DNA from: Echinococcus granulosus
Lineage: Eukaryota; Platyhelminthes; Cestoda; Cyclophyllidea; Taeniidae
NCBI RefSeq assembly: GCF_000524195.1
Contig: NW_020170567.1
Location: 33,705-68,300 of the forward strand
Reading direction: 5' to 3'
Length of the DNA stretch: 34,596 bases
Part shown: in pieces, positions 10,286-21,800 of the stretch
Numbering within the stretch: the stretch's first letter is position 1
Layout of the letters: every line of letters starts with the position of its first letter
Program-made: the position numbers and the translations under genes
Notes under the pieces: generated by a model
What the model saw: only the letters and a program-made list of their open reading frames with translations
Told to the model about the DNA's origin: nothing
Database searches by the model: none

Positions 10286-12674
10286 CAAGGCAATGCGTGA
10301 TAAAAGCCGTTTGCTGAAAATTACTAGGAATAAATATTGCCGAAAAGGCTGAAACTTATTTTCTCTCAAGAAAGTCGAAGAATAATGCAAGAAACAGAAG
10401 CCTAGAACCACAAGTGATAAACGAAGCTCAGTAGAAGGGTGGGCTTCAGCCAATCAAGAATGTGAAAATGACCACTGGAACGGAACTATTGAAAACAGAA
10501 GTAAATTTAGAACTTTATGCAAATTAAGATACAGGTACATAATAAACCACAAATTAAAAAGAATGACGTGCTTCATCAAAAGTCGTTTCTAAAACTGCAG
10601 TATTTTGAAGTTTTTGAAAGAGGCAAGTTCATAAAGGGTACTAATCAGCTACATTCGACATTAACGTTTAAACTATAAAGAGCATCTGATGGAATACTTG
10701 TTTTTTTATATACACCTTCTAGGTGAGAAGCATCCAATGGACACAAATTCGGCAGTAGTGTTGTCAAAGTTCCCCAGCTTGCCAAAAGACCAGAACGTGC
10801 ATTTTCCAACCTGGTTAAAGAATTCCATTAGATTTGTCCGTATCAAACCAGTCTATTTGTTTAAGGGGTATGAGGGTCAAAGACAGAGGGTTGGACAAGG
10901 ATTCTGCTGTATTCGAACTTCCGCACAGTATATGTTTCTAGGTAGGACGAGGCTCGTAGACCTCAATCCTTGACTCCCATACTCTTAAGTCCCCTAGGTT
11001 GATTCGGTTTTGCCATAATTTCAGGATAAGTAAATGGGGGAAGCAGGCACAGGTTTAGGGGGCGCGGACACGGGACCATTCTCCAGCTTGCAGGGCGTTG
11101 ACTCCTCAGTCACGGGGGTCGATTCGTGTCTCCGCCTCCTCTTCGGCAGGAACGTTTAACTACATAGGTACTACACCTAGCTGTGCGCATGATTGGGTAA
11201 TAGTTTGCATTTTTAGAACGTCACTGGTTGCGTTTATGACTTGAAAACCATTTATCCGCCAAATCGTAGTATAATGTCTTTAAAGTGAATAATGCTCTTA
11301 ATAAAAACACTTAATTGTGCCGCTATGTGAATGGCTTTTGTCAAAACTGTTGAGTACTGCTCAACGTATAGCTCTGGGCGGGTGCGAAACATTGAATCTA
11401 CTGGAGCCAGTAGTATGATAGAGTTGTATTTTTGAAATACACCATTAATCTGGTAACAATTAAATAAGATGTTTAAAATTTTTAATAGTCAGGACCCTTT
11501 TTACTCTCTTTTTTAACAGTAAAGCACGATAAGTGTCCTGAAAATCGACTTATAACTGCTCCCTTAATCAAATAGCCAATAACGATCGCACTTCTTCCGG
11601 TGTTTGTCTGCGCGTGAATTTCTTCCCTCATTTCCTCAAATATTTTTCGTCGGTAGGTTAACTGAGGTAGTCTTTTGTATTTTGGGGCATTTTTTGCCCT
11701 GTCTTTGGAAGCATTAACTGGATTAAGAGGTTTAGATCTGTGATCTATCTTCTCCTCTTTCAGCATGATGGGCACAATTTGCACAGACCTAGGTTTATAA
11801 TTCTCAAATTAGTTGTAGCATTAGCTTTTGAAGTGTACCGTTATTTAGTAAATCCTCTTGATTCCTTTCTTTAGCATGATGAAGTTTCTTCTGGTCTTAC
11901 CGTTCGCGTGTGGTTAACATGCTAACTTCTGTTTTTTGTATTTGACTCTGGGCTCATTTCGTCGAGACTTGGCTCTACAATTTGAATTTTTTGGTACATT
12001 TGTAATCGTCTGCTCCCTCTTTCTGTAGAAGTTTTGCTGATACGGGTTATGGGGATTGTTAAAGATCATCTCTTGAATCTCATTGTTCAGTCCAAATTAT
12101 TTTTTCTAGGATACACTATTACTTAATATTACGTAAATTGCTCACATTCACTAACAATCTAGACACAACCGTGACGCCAATACCTATTATCACTGGTTCC
12201 TTTTGGAAAGCATAAAATTTCACAAAAGGCTAAGATTATTTTTTTGCGTCGTGTCTCATCTTTTGCATCTTAAGCAATCTTTGAAGTAAGGACTGGCAAT
12301 GACGTTGCTTTTAACGTTTGTATCAACCTCCTCATGTGTCTTAGAGGTTTTTGAATCAAATTATTTAATGTTTAACAAACTAGTTGAACGTCAACTCATC
12401 CGTCCATCTCAAATCAATCTGTTGACTTACCCCTGTTTTTCAGTTTTTTAGTGCAGTCTATTAGTTCTCAGTGTTACTTTGCGCTCACACCTTTTAATTA
12501 GGATTAGTCTAGACTTTCCCTTTTTTTTGCGGAATTTTTTACACCCTTTTGTGTTGCGTTGAACGTTTGTTACCTATTATTTATGGGAATTTCTCCCTTT
12601 AAAATCATTTTAATTACGTTTTTGCATCATGTACTTTATGAGAAATCCGATTTTGTTACCTTTTTCCTAATCAG
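10286..12674. other. intergenic region between ZDHHC24 and WIPF
   Basis: ZDHHC24 (minus) and the WIP gene (plus) diverge from this 2.4 kb region, so both promoters should lie in or near it, as may non-coding 5' exons. No TATA box or other promoter element can be called with confidence. The open frames here (for example 10689-10973 plus and 11784-11482 minus) show no recognisable family. A GC-richer patch at about 11050-11150 contains a GGTCGATTC word like a tRNA B-box, but no cloverleaf could be built. Confidence 0.5.
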
Positions 12675-12855
12675 CACCATTCATTCGGAATGCCTGGACC
12701 GCCACCACCTCCACCTCCTCCTGCCGCGCCTCCACCTCCCATAGGTGGGGGCGGTGGTGGTGGAGGCCCGGCCTTTTTGGCGGATATTCGGAAGGGTACA
12801 GTGCTCAAGAAGGTGCCTGAGTCGCAGAAAAATGATCGTAGCGCTGCTCTCGTTC
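12675..12855 (+). CDS. WIPF: WIPF coding exon 1 (poly-Pro, poly-Gly, WH2)
   Basis: The acceptor TTTTTCCTAATCAG ends at 12674 and the start codon is at 12690, so 15 nt of 5' UTR belong to this exon. It encodes residues 1-55 and one base of codon 56. The WH2 helix and its LKKV motif (residues 38-42) contact actin in this family. The donor at 12856 is GTAAGT, a perfect consensus. The Pro and Gly tracts, written in CCN and GGN codons, are self-complementary (see findings). Confidence 0.88.
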
Positions 12856-15800
12856 GTAAGTACACCCTTTTCTCCTAGTTCCCCCCGTCGTGATTAAGAT
12901 GTGGGCTTGATCTGGGAACTGGGAAGTCTTGTTGGCGTTTAGCTGCCTTATTCACTGTCTTTACAACGCGTTGGACCTGGTTTCTGACTTGATTTCCAAG
13001 TTTATTCCGCTTTTGTGCACATATCTGGTGCTTTAATGTTGTCTTCAATATATATTTCTGGTTTTATTCTGGGAGGTGGGATAGCTTGATTATCGAAAGA
13101 CGCTTTCCGCGAGCTTCTGTTTCCGTTTTGTAATTTTTTTCTGTCTTAAGGCGCATCTCGTTTTGTCCTATCAAGTCCCTCATCAAGTGATGATTTTACG
13201 TCTTCTTTAGAATGACCAGATAAGAATATCAGCCGGATTACCTATATTGATAGTGTGTCCATAGCCTCTTTACATAGTCTAGTGGGAAACCGGTACTTAT
13301 TTGTAAGTAACTTTGATTTCGAGATGTAAAGTTGGATCATTGCTGTTCCAAGGGCAGCAATCTTCAGGAACATCAGGAGACATTTCTTTTGCTCCATTCA
13401 AAGTTAATAACCGTGTTGTTATCGATAGCAGTCGGTTTTTCTAATTAAGGTGTGGTTTAAATGAGTTTATTCCCCTTATTTTGTTTAACACTACGGATAA
13501 TCCGAACGTATCTGTGCAGAATGCCGCTGTTCTCTCCTCATAGAATAAATTTGAACAACTTTTTTGTAACACGTTTGCCAACATTCGCCAAAGAGGGCCC
13601 TCTGCTACAGCCCATAAAAGTTGTACCTCATTTAAAGTTATGCAGCTCAAAAACTAGGGGCAATTTTAATCATCGTTGAGCCAACGCTCGCATAAGTTTA
13701 ATTGTCTACTAGCCCAAACCCATCTGTTTGCGACACACGGATCCGGGCAACTGATTATCAAAATTTGATAAACGACTCATGTCACTTACATATCATGTTG
13801 GTAGCAAATGCGTTTAACAGGACTTCTTGATACAAGGAGTAATATTAACACAATAGACATCGGTCACGTTAATTAATGTGTCGATCTTATTAGGACGACT
13901 CTGAGTCACATGTTGCTCTCGCAAATAGCGCTGCTTATCCTTCGAGCCGCTTTGTCTTTTCAAAGTTGAGGTTAACTTTTTTTCGTGAAGGGATGTGATT
14001 CAGCCCAAAAGGCTGCGACATTCTTCGGTACTTTTAATTCTTTAGACACAGGTATTAAGACGTCGATAAAATTTGATTTATTTCCCAGGCGGTAGTCGTC
14101 GGTAAATACATTGAAATTGAGGCAGGGATGAAGATGATAGTACGTTGATGAATTCTTATCCCGAGAAAGTTACCAATTTAAATTGGCAATGATGGTGCAT
14201 ATCCCTCGCAAATTTCCAGTCGAGACACATGAAGAATGGATGAACTTGGTTGGGGAGGGGTATTTATTTTTAAAAGGGTGGTCCACTGCTCTACAGAGTG
14301 CGTTTTATACCCTAACTTTGTGTTTTTATAAACGCCAATTCCACGCTGTTATTTTTCCATTCTTAAAAGTTTGTGTGGATTTTGTATCTAATTTTTTAAA
14401 TTCCTACGGCATCTGTAGCCACTTTTCTGTTTTGCGTATAATCAACTTTTGTTGTAATTCATTTCTACTTTGGGGTGTTGACTAAACCCCGTCTAAGTTA
14501 TGGTGCCAGTTAAAGTTCTGCTAAATGCAACCTAGCACTTTCTCGAAACCCTGTCGGCGTATCTTAGAATACGTATGACAATTAAATTACGGGGAGTCTA
14601 TTAATGCCTTCGGTCCTACTGAGTAGAAGGGGTGGAGTGCTATCAAGGGGTTGCTTCTTTGTTGTGAGTGTCGTCTTTGACGATTTTCGCTATTTTCGTT
14701 GTTGTAGTAGGCCCCCTTTGTTCCTCTGCTGTATTCCAATTATAGGGCATGCGCGTTCGAAGTTGGCTTTATTATCAGTGTACGGAAGGGTTGGAGGCTC
14801 TGCTGTGGATCCCCGCAGACAGCCTTAGCGGTTGCACTTTGTATTTGTAACTACCCCATCTCTGAGCCTTGCTGTGTGTTAAAGCGCCTCATTTTTTTAT
14901 GAGGGTTAGGAAATGTCATGCATATCACGCTAGGGAGTTATCCTCGCGAATGATATGGCGAGTAGAGAGATCTGGAGGTGAGTTCGCTATCGGCTGATAG
15001 CAAGGGTTGGATAATCATAGCTTCGTGCCACTGGTGAAGAGGCCGAATCAAAGAAGACTGAAAAGACTTGCGTGATTATTTATGTAGTCAAGAGGTAAGT
15101 GTGAATAATTTCGTGGAATAATTAGTCGGATTTTTCTTGGCGTTGATGGATGAATCTTTTAGGTAGGGATCTGTTTGCTCATATACTTGCTGGTGATCTT
15201 GGGTGGTGAAATTGGTCAGTCATGGGGGACATATTGAATTTGTCTACGACTCACCTTAGGTAGAAGCCATTCTTGTTGATATTGTCGCACGATTGAGACT
15301 GCAGATTGTTTATTTTGAATGAGATTCCTGCTTCGAGGAAGTAAGCCATACGATTCTGAGGGTATATTTATTGTTAACATGCAGAGGGGGGTTGGGAGGC
15401 TGGTGGCAGGTTTTAAAAAGGTCCATGCGTTTTGCTACTCAAAGGCCGTTCATACTGAAATGTTACTTTATTTATAAGGGAACAGTGATTATTTTCTGCT
15501 TTTCCACATCTACCCCAGTGTTTAACTAGTACTCGGAATGCAGTTTTAACACGGTATGGTTTGTCATTCTCCCTGAACCGTTACATTAAATTCAAAGTGT
15601 GCTAACTTCCAAAAAGTGGAGGTATTTGCGAATGATTGTATTTACCGTGTCTACCATAGAAAGGCTCATGTCTGGCACATTTTCGTTGCACTGGAGGTTG
15701 TACGTGAGGAATGTCCAGGGTCAGGCGTTTCACCCGTTGAATTAAGTACTTTAAAAGTGGCTGCTGCAGTAATGAGGTGGAAACGAACAGGGTCGTCGCT

Positions 15801-18800
15801 GACAGGTGCACTTGCGGTCGTCTTTTGAAAGCTTACACCTTACTACTAAATGTCTTTCTAATGGGCGTTCACCACTATCCCACGTCTTCCTTGAAGGCTC
15901 CTGCAGATAGGAGTGGTTATTCATAGGCTTGGGTCTTACGCCTTTCTTGACAAGAGATTTCGTTCATTATCACCCATTCAGCAGTAGTATTGTCTACTAT
16001 CTCTGTTACTTGTGATCGGACAAGACTGAACCACCCATGATATTTGTTCCGATTGCCATAAATACTCGCGGAACACTTTGTTATTGTACATATTGATGGC
16101 AAAGTGGCATTCCCTTTTATCAGTTCCAGTGAAATTAAAAGCGCTAGTTCGTTGGCTAGCTGACTAAACTCAAGGAGAGTTGGAGTAGAAGCGACTACAG
16201 TAGCGGAGGTATGGGAGACTGCCAAACACTGTTTATTGTCCCAAAATTGGAACTTTTGCTTTGGCTTTTCTCGTAGCCGACAAAGGTGCCAGTAAAGGAA
16301 ATCGGTCGGGAATGCCGCCGGGCGGCGGTGGTGGAGTCGCTTCCCCACCTAAGGACCTCAGGGCGGAACTCAATGCTATGTGTGCTAATCGTTTTCAAGT
16401 GAGTCTCTCATTCCATTACTCCTCTCTCGTGCATAGTGTGATAAAAAAAACTACCCGCAACTTAACCTTCAGTGCAGGAATTCTTTTGGGAGCGAGAGAA
16501 CTGGACAGTATGGGGCGCTGTTGAGTGGTTTCTGGGGTACGAAATATTAATCTGTTGTGATTCTGAAAAAAATAAAAAGGCGTGATAAAATTGTTGGTTT
16601 CCCTACGCGGGCACCTTAGGTGTTAAGAGGCAACTCTTTAAAGCGTGATCGTTATGACGTTAGTGTCTGTGTTTTAACACTTTGAAACCATTCAAACGTG
16701 ACTTATGCATTATTTTTGTTTGGTGCTAAAATGCGCAGGATGTGCGGCGAGAGTTTCGCTTCATCTTTCTACTTTGCTTGTTTTAAATGTTTCCTGTGGA
16801 TCTCTTACCGTGCTTTTAATTCAAATCGAGGAAGTGATAAATAAACTATCGTTTGTCTAAATCCTAGGCCTATTATTAGCCGATAAAGAAATGCAAAATT
16901 AGTGTCCGCTTTAACAGGCCGCAATTATTGTATGGTGTAGAAGTCTGAAATACTTTGGTTGTATTGATCGCGCAGAAGGATGATAATGCCACTTCTCCAA
17001 TTAAAACATCATTTATTGGTTCAAATGCAGAACTTCGACAACCAACTTTTTTTCCACCTACATGTAGATCCTTTTGGCTGGAGGGGGTATCCGGTACACA
17101 TTTCGCGACTTTTACACCAGATCAATTTGACGCTTTGAAGTACGGCCTGTTGAATCCTTTTCCTCCAAACTCTAGTCATTATTTCTTAGTCATCCACCCG
17201 AAGACCAAAATTTGGTTTAAAGGGAAGGCATCCAGAAAACGATCCAATTTTATTGTTGGTTGCGAGATCTGTTCGATTGTTCGGAGCATGGAAATTGAAG
17301 TTGTTCAAACTCTGAATTTTAACAGTCAATTTCCCATTTCCATCTGGGAGATACGCACTTGTAAGGCGGAAATGCTATTCAGAAAATGATTAATCGCCCC
17401 AATGGTAGCTTGATCGGCCGATGATGTTGAAGCATGGAAGTTTGAGTTGCTAAACAGCTAACATCTGCTCGCTTTCTGTGTGAAGATCTGTGTTGAGAAG
17501 AGAGGAAGGAAATGTACTTAGGAAACTATTTAATGATCTAACCTTTGTTATGTGGAATTGAGACGTTGAAGCATGGAAGCTTGGGTGCTTAAAATTTCGG
17601 GCTCCAAAGGTAAACTGTTTGTTACCTACGTTAAGACTTTTATTCGGAATGAAGAGCACGGACGGGCAGTGTGAGGTCAGTCATACATTCAACCGGTGTT
17701 TTATGCATCGTCCCCGGTGCCCCCAATTATTACACACACTACACATTGGTCGTCACAATAGCGCCAACGATGGCGGTAGTCGTCGGTGGATACACTGACA
17801 GGACTGAATATAATAAGAAAAACACCATTCTCCCATACTCTCCGCTAGTGAAATGCGTTAGGGAAAGCGATAGATGATGTTGCATAACTTGCAAATTTCA
17901 CATGCAGCCGTTTTGTGTATGAGCTCAAAAAGAAGACTGTAGAGATTTTACAAAGTTCATTTCTTGGTGTCCACTGATATCTACCTCTATAGGTACCATG
18001 CTCTGATCTTTATCCCTAGAAGATGCCTAATTTAAGTAATGTATGCGGCTCTGCAATCAGGCAACTTTCAATGAGTACTGAGTTAGCTAATAATGAACCA
18101 TATGCCTGACAGGCGCCAACTTTCGTAGCCCATCTACCCATATAAGGATGTCATCATTCCTATGCGGAATAAGCTGTTGAATCCTGTCTCCAGCGCACGC
18201 TGAACTACTTATGAAGCATTCATAGCCATGCAAGTAGGTCATTTCTATTCATTTCCAGCTAATTGGGCAACGCTCTTTGTGTCTGGCAGTCTCTGGATAA
18301 CTGAGTAATTAAGTCATCTTCATTGATGGGGTGAAATGGTAGTTTCTGTGTCTCAAGGACGATAAAGTAGTTATGCAATGTACACGCAAGCGTTGTAAGC
18401 GAATTGCTACCTAAAGAAATGCCTACAATTTTTTTAGCTGTAATGCTGCAGCGCATTCGTGTGTATGCCATTTACAACGGGCTATCGATTCAGGCAATAA
18501 CCTAAGCGGTACGGGTGTGTGCCAGTGCTGTGTACTGCTGTCTAGGTGCATCTCGGCTCCTCGTCATCGCCTTCACTATGAATCACAACTGTGCACAAGT
18601 GCATGTTAAAAGGCGACGGAGCCCCGTTGGTAGTTATTCAATACCTCTCGTCAAGAAACCAATGGGTGGCACCATCTGCAGTTAAGAGCGCATCTTTCAT
18701 CATAAACTTCTAGATTGAGTAGACTTATGGTATATAGCACAAAATGTTCGGATAAGTCGTTGCATCAAAGATGAATGCTTGGATGAATCAAGATGAATGA

Positions 18801-21800
18801 CTGCATGCATGCCTGCTAATTCCTGGACTGGGTCAACATTGCATTGTATCATTTGCAAGGATTGGATAAAGAGATGGGTCTAGGATTCTTGGATAGATGG
18901 ACTCTTGCACCTGAAATAAGGAATTGATGAATCTGAAACGAATTCATTAGTAAAGCTGATAGCCTAGGGATGGGTGGAGCAATATATGGATATCTGAATA
19001 ACGACCAGAGGTAGATGGATCCATTAAGGAATGTACAGCTCAAGAATAGACGTATGGATACTTGTTTCGGCGATCGGATAGTCATTCGTCTTCTTTAGTT
19101 AAGGTTCTGTAGCTGCATTCCCATTGTGTATAATTCTTCGACATCTTGGGAAAAACGCTCCTCAAGTACATCTACTCTGCAAGCAGAATAGTCATTTTAT
19201 TGGTATTTGGACATTGGAAAGATGCTAATCATGCTGCAAAATTGCCATTTCACACACACGAATTAGAAGAATTTTTCATCTGCTTCCCTTGTCAAACTTT
19301 TCACCTGTTGATTTTATATTTTTTGAAGCCGGAAGACGGAAGGAAGAGGAATCCGGATTTGATCTTGTCATATAACTACTCCAGTTCGGCAGACCGACTG
19401 TCCTTGTGGCAGTTTAGCATAAGAGCTCTCACCAAAGGAAGGAACAGTGTTTTGCCATTCGTTGCATGTCGTGGATAAAAAGCATGCATGTGTGTGTGGG
19501 CTTGAATTAAAAATTCGATAGTGGTCGCACTAGGACGACGAATGCGGGGCGGTTCTAATTTCTGGCTGACTTTGGAAACGATCAAGGGAAGTGCAGAAGG
19601 AACCCTGCAATTAGTTCTTGAAAACACCAGGAGAATAGTTGATGAAGAAGGTGCAGAAAAACTGATTGAACCCGTCTCTGATGTGTTTCGTAGCAACTTA
19701 CGAGCAACTATTGACAGAGGAGTGCTTAGTTATTTGTTCCCGACTTTTACATTGGGTGGAATTGGAAAACTTCTTTGTACGCTAATTTATTCAACTGAAA
19801 CGAAACTCGGCGGGAAGTCATTCTTTGAGTGTAATAAAAGTTAAAATAACATTTTGTTATTTTCTCATTCGTATTCAACTTGATACGAACGTCAGAATAG
19901 CGTGCATACAATTTTTTAACCGACTCAAATGCCCTACTGTCATGAAGGAATGGTAACTGTTGCTTCAATTGCAGAGCACGTAAACGCATGAATTTTGAGG
20001 TCTGTTAAAAACGAAATGTCGTATTTCCATCTGTCTATTTATAGTGTGCCACCCGTCACGATTTTGGCGCGTGAAAGGCTGAAGTTTGGGGTGGTTTCTC
20101 GTTAATGAAATGCCTTCTTTTTGCTTGTGTGTAGTACACGAGTTACCTTAGAAGAAGTTACGTGGCTCACAAGGCTGGAGGTAGCTTTATTATTACTATG
20201 GAAAGGCAGGGTTTCATGTCACTGCCGTGAAAGTCGATCCATAGAGGACTGAAAATAACAAACATTATTGTTTTACACTTCTTCCTTCCCCCCACCTTTT
20301 ACTTTGCTTTACTTTTCACAATCGGCGTTTTCTGTATCTACTCTTTTGCTTTGGTCGTTACAGTAGCTTTTGAGCTAAGTGATATCAAATGAAGAACAGA
20401 AATGAGAATCCTGCAAAGTTTTCATTTTTTGCACTAATCGTATTGTGTAGGTGAAACATTTGTCTAAAAGCAAGACACATTAAAGTATCACGTAAAGTGA
20501 CTTCTCGAAGCAATTTCCCTGATTAGATTCCACCTTTTAGACACTGCTACCTATCTGGGTTGCTACCATAAATGTGAAAGTGTTCTCTCGTCATTAAAAG
20601 AGGCTGAGGTATACATTAAATGACAGTATGTGTAAATGTGAAAGCTGCCGAAAAGTGGATATAGTTTGTAACTCCTGAAGTGTATTCTTATCTTTTAAAT
20701 AAACCCAAAAGCCGCGGTTTACTTTGAACACCTCTCTCCATAGGAAGGCGATATTACAAGTTGGAGATTGATAGAACTGATTGATGGATGAATGAAAACC
20801 TAGATAGAGTAGAGGCCAAGGTTAACTGGAACGGACACGACCCCCTTTTGTTTACCAGCCAATAATCTTATTCCTCCTTCCCTATGCACACCTCTCTCCA
20901 CTTTAATTCGCTTAGGGAAAGCCGCAACCAGCGCCAGTATCCCCTCAAAAGAGACCTCCGTCCCCCTCTCACCGTATGGAAGCGAATTTCGGCAGCCCAG
21001 CTTTCCAGGCCCGCCCCGCGCCGGGGTACGTGCAGCCCGAACCTAACGTCCGTCCTTTTCCAGCCGTCCAGGTAAGGTGGAGGTTGCTCAAACAACAAAG
21101 GCTACTTAGTTCTACTAAACGAGACGCCGTAGATTAACATCGATTTGGCTGTTTCTGAAAGGGTTTCTGTCATGAAGTTGTCAGCTTCGCTTAATACTAA
21201 TGTCATTTGATAGGAATTTAGACGGTGGGCATCAATCGACTCAGTAGACGATGATTCGGTATGCCACTTCCCATGCCTTAAGTAGAGCGGTAAGGGTTTA
21301 AGCCGAATAGTGAATCGGGGTTTTACTTAGTGGTTGAGTTAATTTCCTATGTTATAAGGCCCAATACAGGAGTAGCTTTATTATAAGCGTTGTTCTCCTA
21401 GTACGGAAGCGCTGGCGTTAGTGGTAGAATTCGAATGAATTGAAATCAACCATAAGGCAGTCACGACGATATTGGAAAATTCGTGCCACCGCTGGAAGAC
21501 TTCCTGATTCAGCGCTTGAATTAGTTTCGTGGGTTCACTAGTTTTTGCCCAGGGCCGAATGATGTTTATTGTGAGCGAATTCTGCACACTAAATCATTTT
21601 CATGGGCAAAGTATCCACACTAAAGCAAATTCTTTTAATGAAGCACATGATGCGATGTTACTCAAATTATTTTTTCCACTGCTGCCCAAATACCTGTCTG
21701 TGTAGTTACTCGATATCGTTGTTCGTTGTTCTTTTTGACTACTCTTTGATTGAAGATTTGAACAGATTAAATTCAGATCTCGTTCCATTGGTGGCCAAGT

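Larger units (their letters stand above)
16399..20915 (+). other. WIPF intron 2, with repeats and orphan open frames
   Basis: A 4.5 kb intron. It holds an unassigned 144-codon open frame (16955-17389, plus), a 28/29-bp imperfect direct repeat (17423-17451 and 17562-17589), a possible HARBI1-like transposase scrap (18259-18471, minus), and a degenerate GGATGAAT-type repeat (about 18770-19040). A 107-codon open frame with no recognised family lies at 19521-19844. Confidence 0.6.

Noticed and set aside
11050..11150. tRNA-like B-box word (GGTCGATTC)
   Set aside because: No A-box at the right distance and no acceptor or anticodon stem could be folded.
12671..12865. Minus-strand frame with poly-Pro and poly-Gly
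   Set aside because: It is the complement of the WIPF Pro/Gly tract; the plus strand has the WH2 motif and matching splice sites.
19376..19844. Overlapping 106-110 codon frames on both strands
   Set aside because: No motif, no splice pairing with WIPF exons and no sign of selection visible by eye.
20868..21098. Minus-strand and second plus-strand frames over WIPF exon 3
   Set aside because: Only the GKPQPAP frame joins the neighbouring exons in phase and is proline-rich like WIP.
21381..21587. Minus-strand frame with QALNQEVFQRWHEF, considered as a transposase or integrase piece
   Set aside because: No catalytic motif or companion domain could be identified in the surrounding frames.
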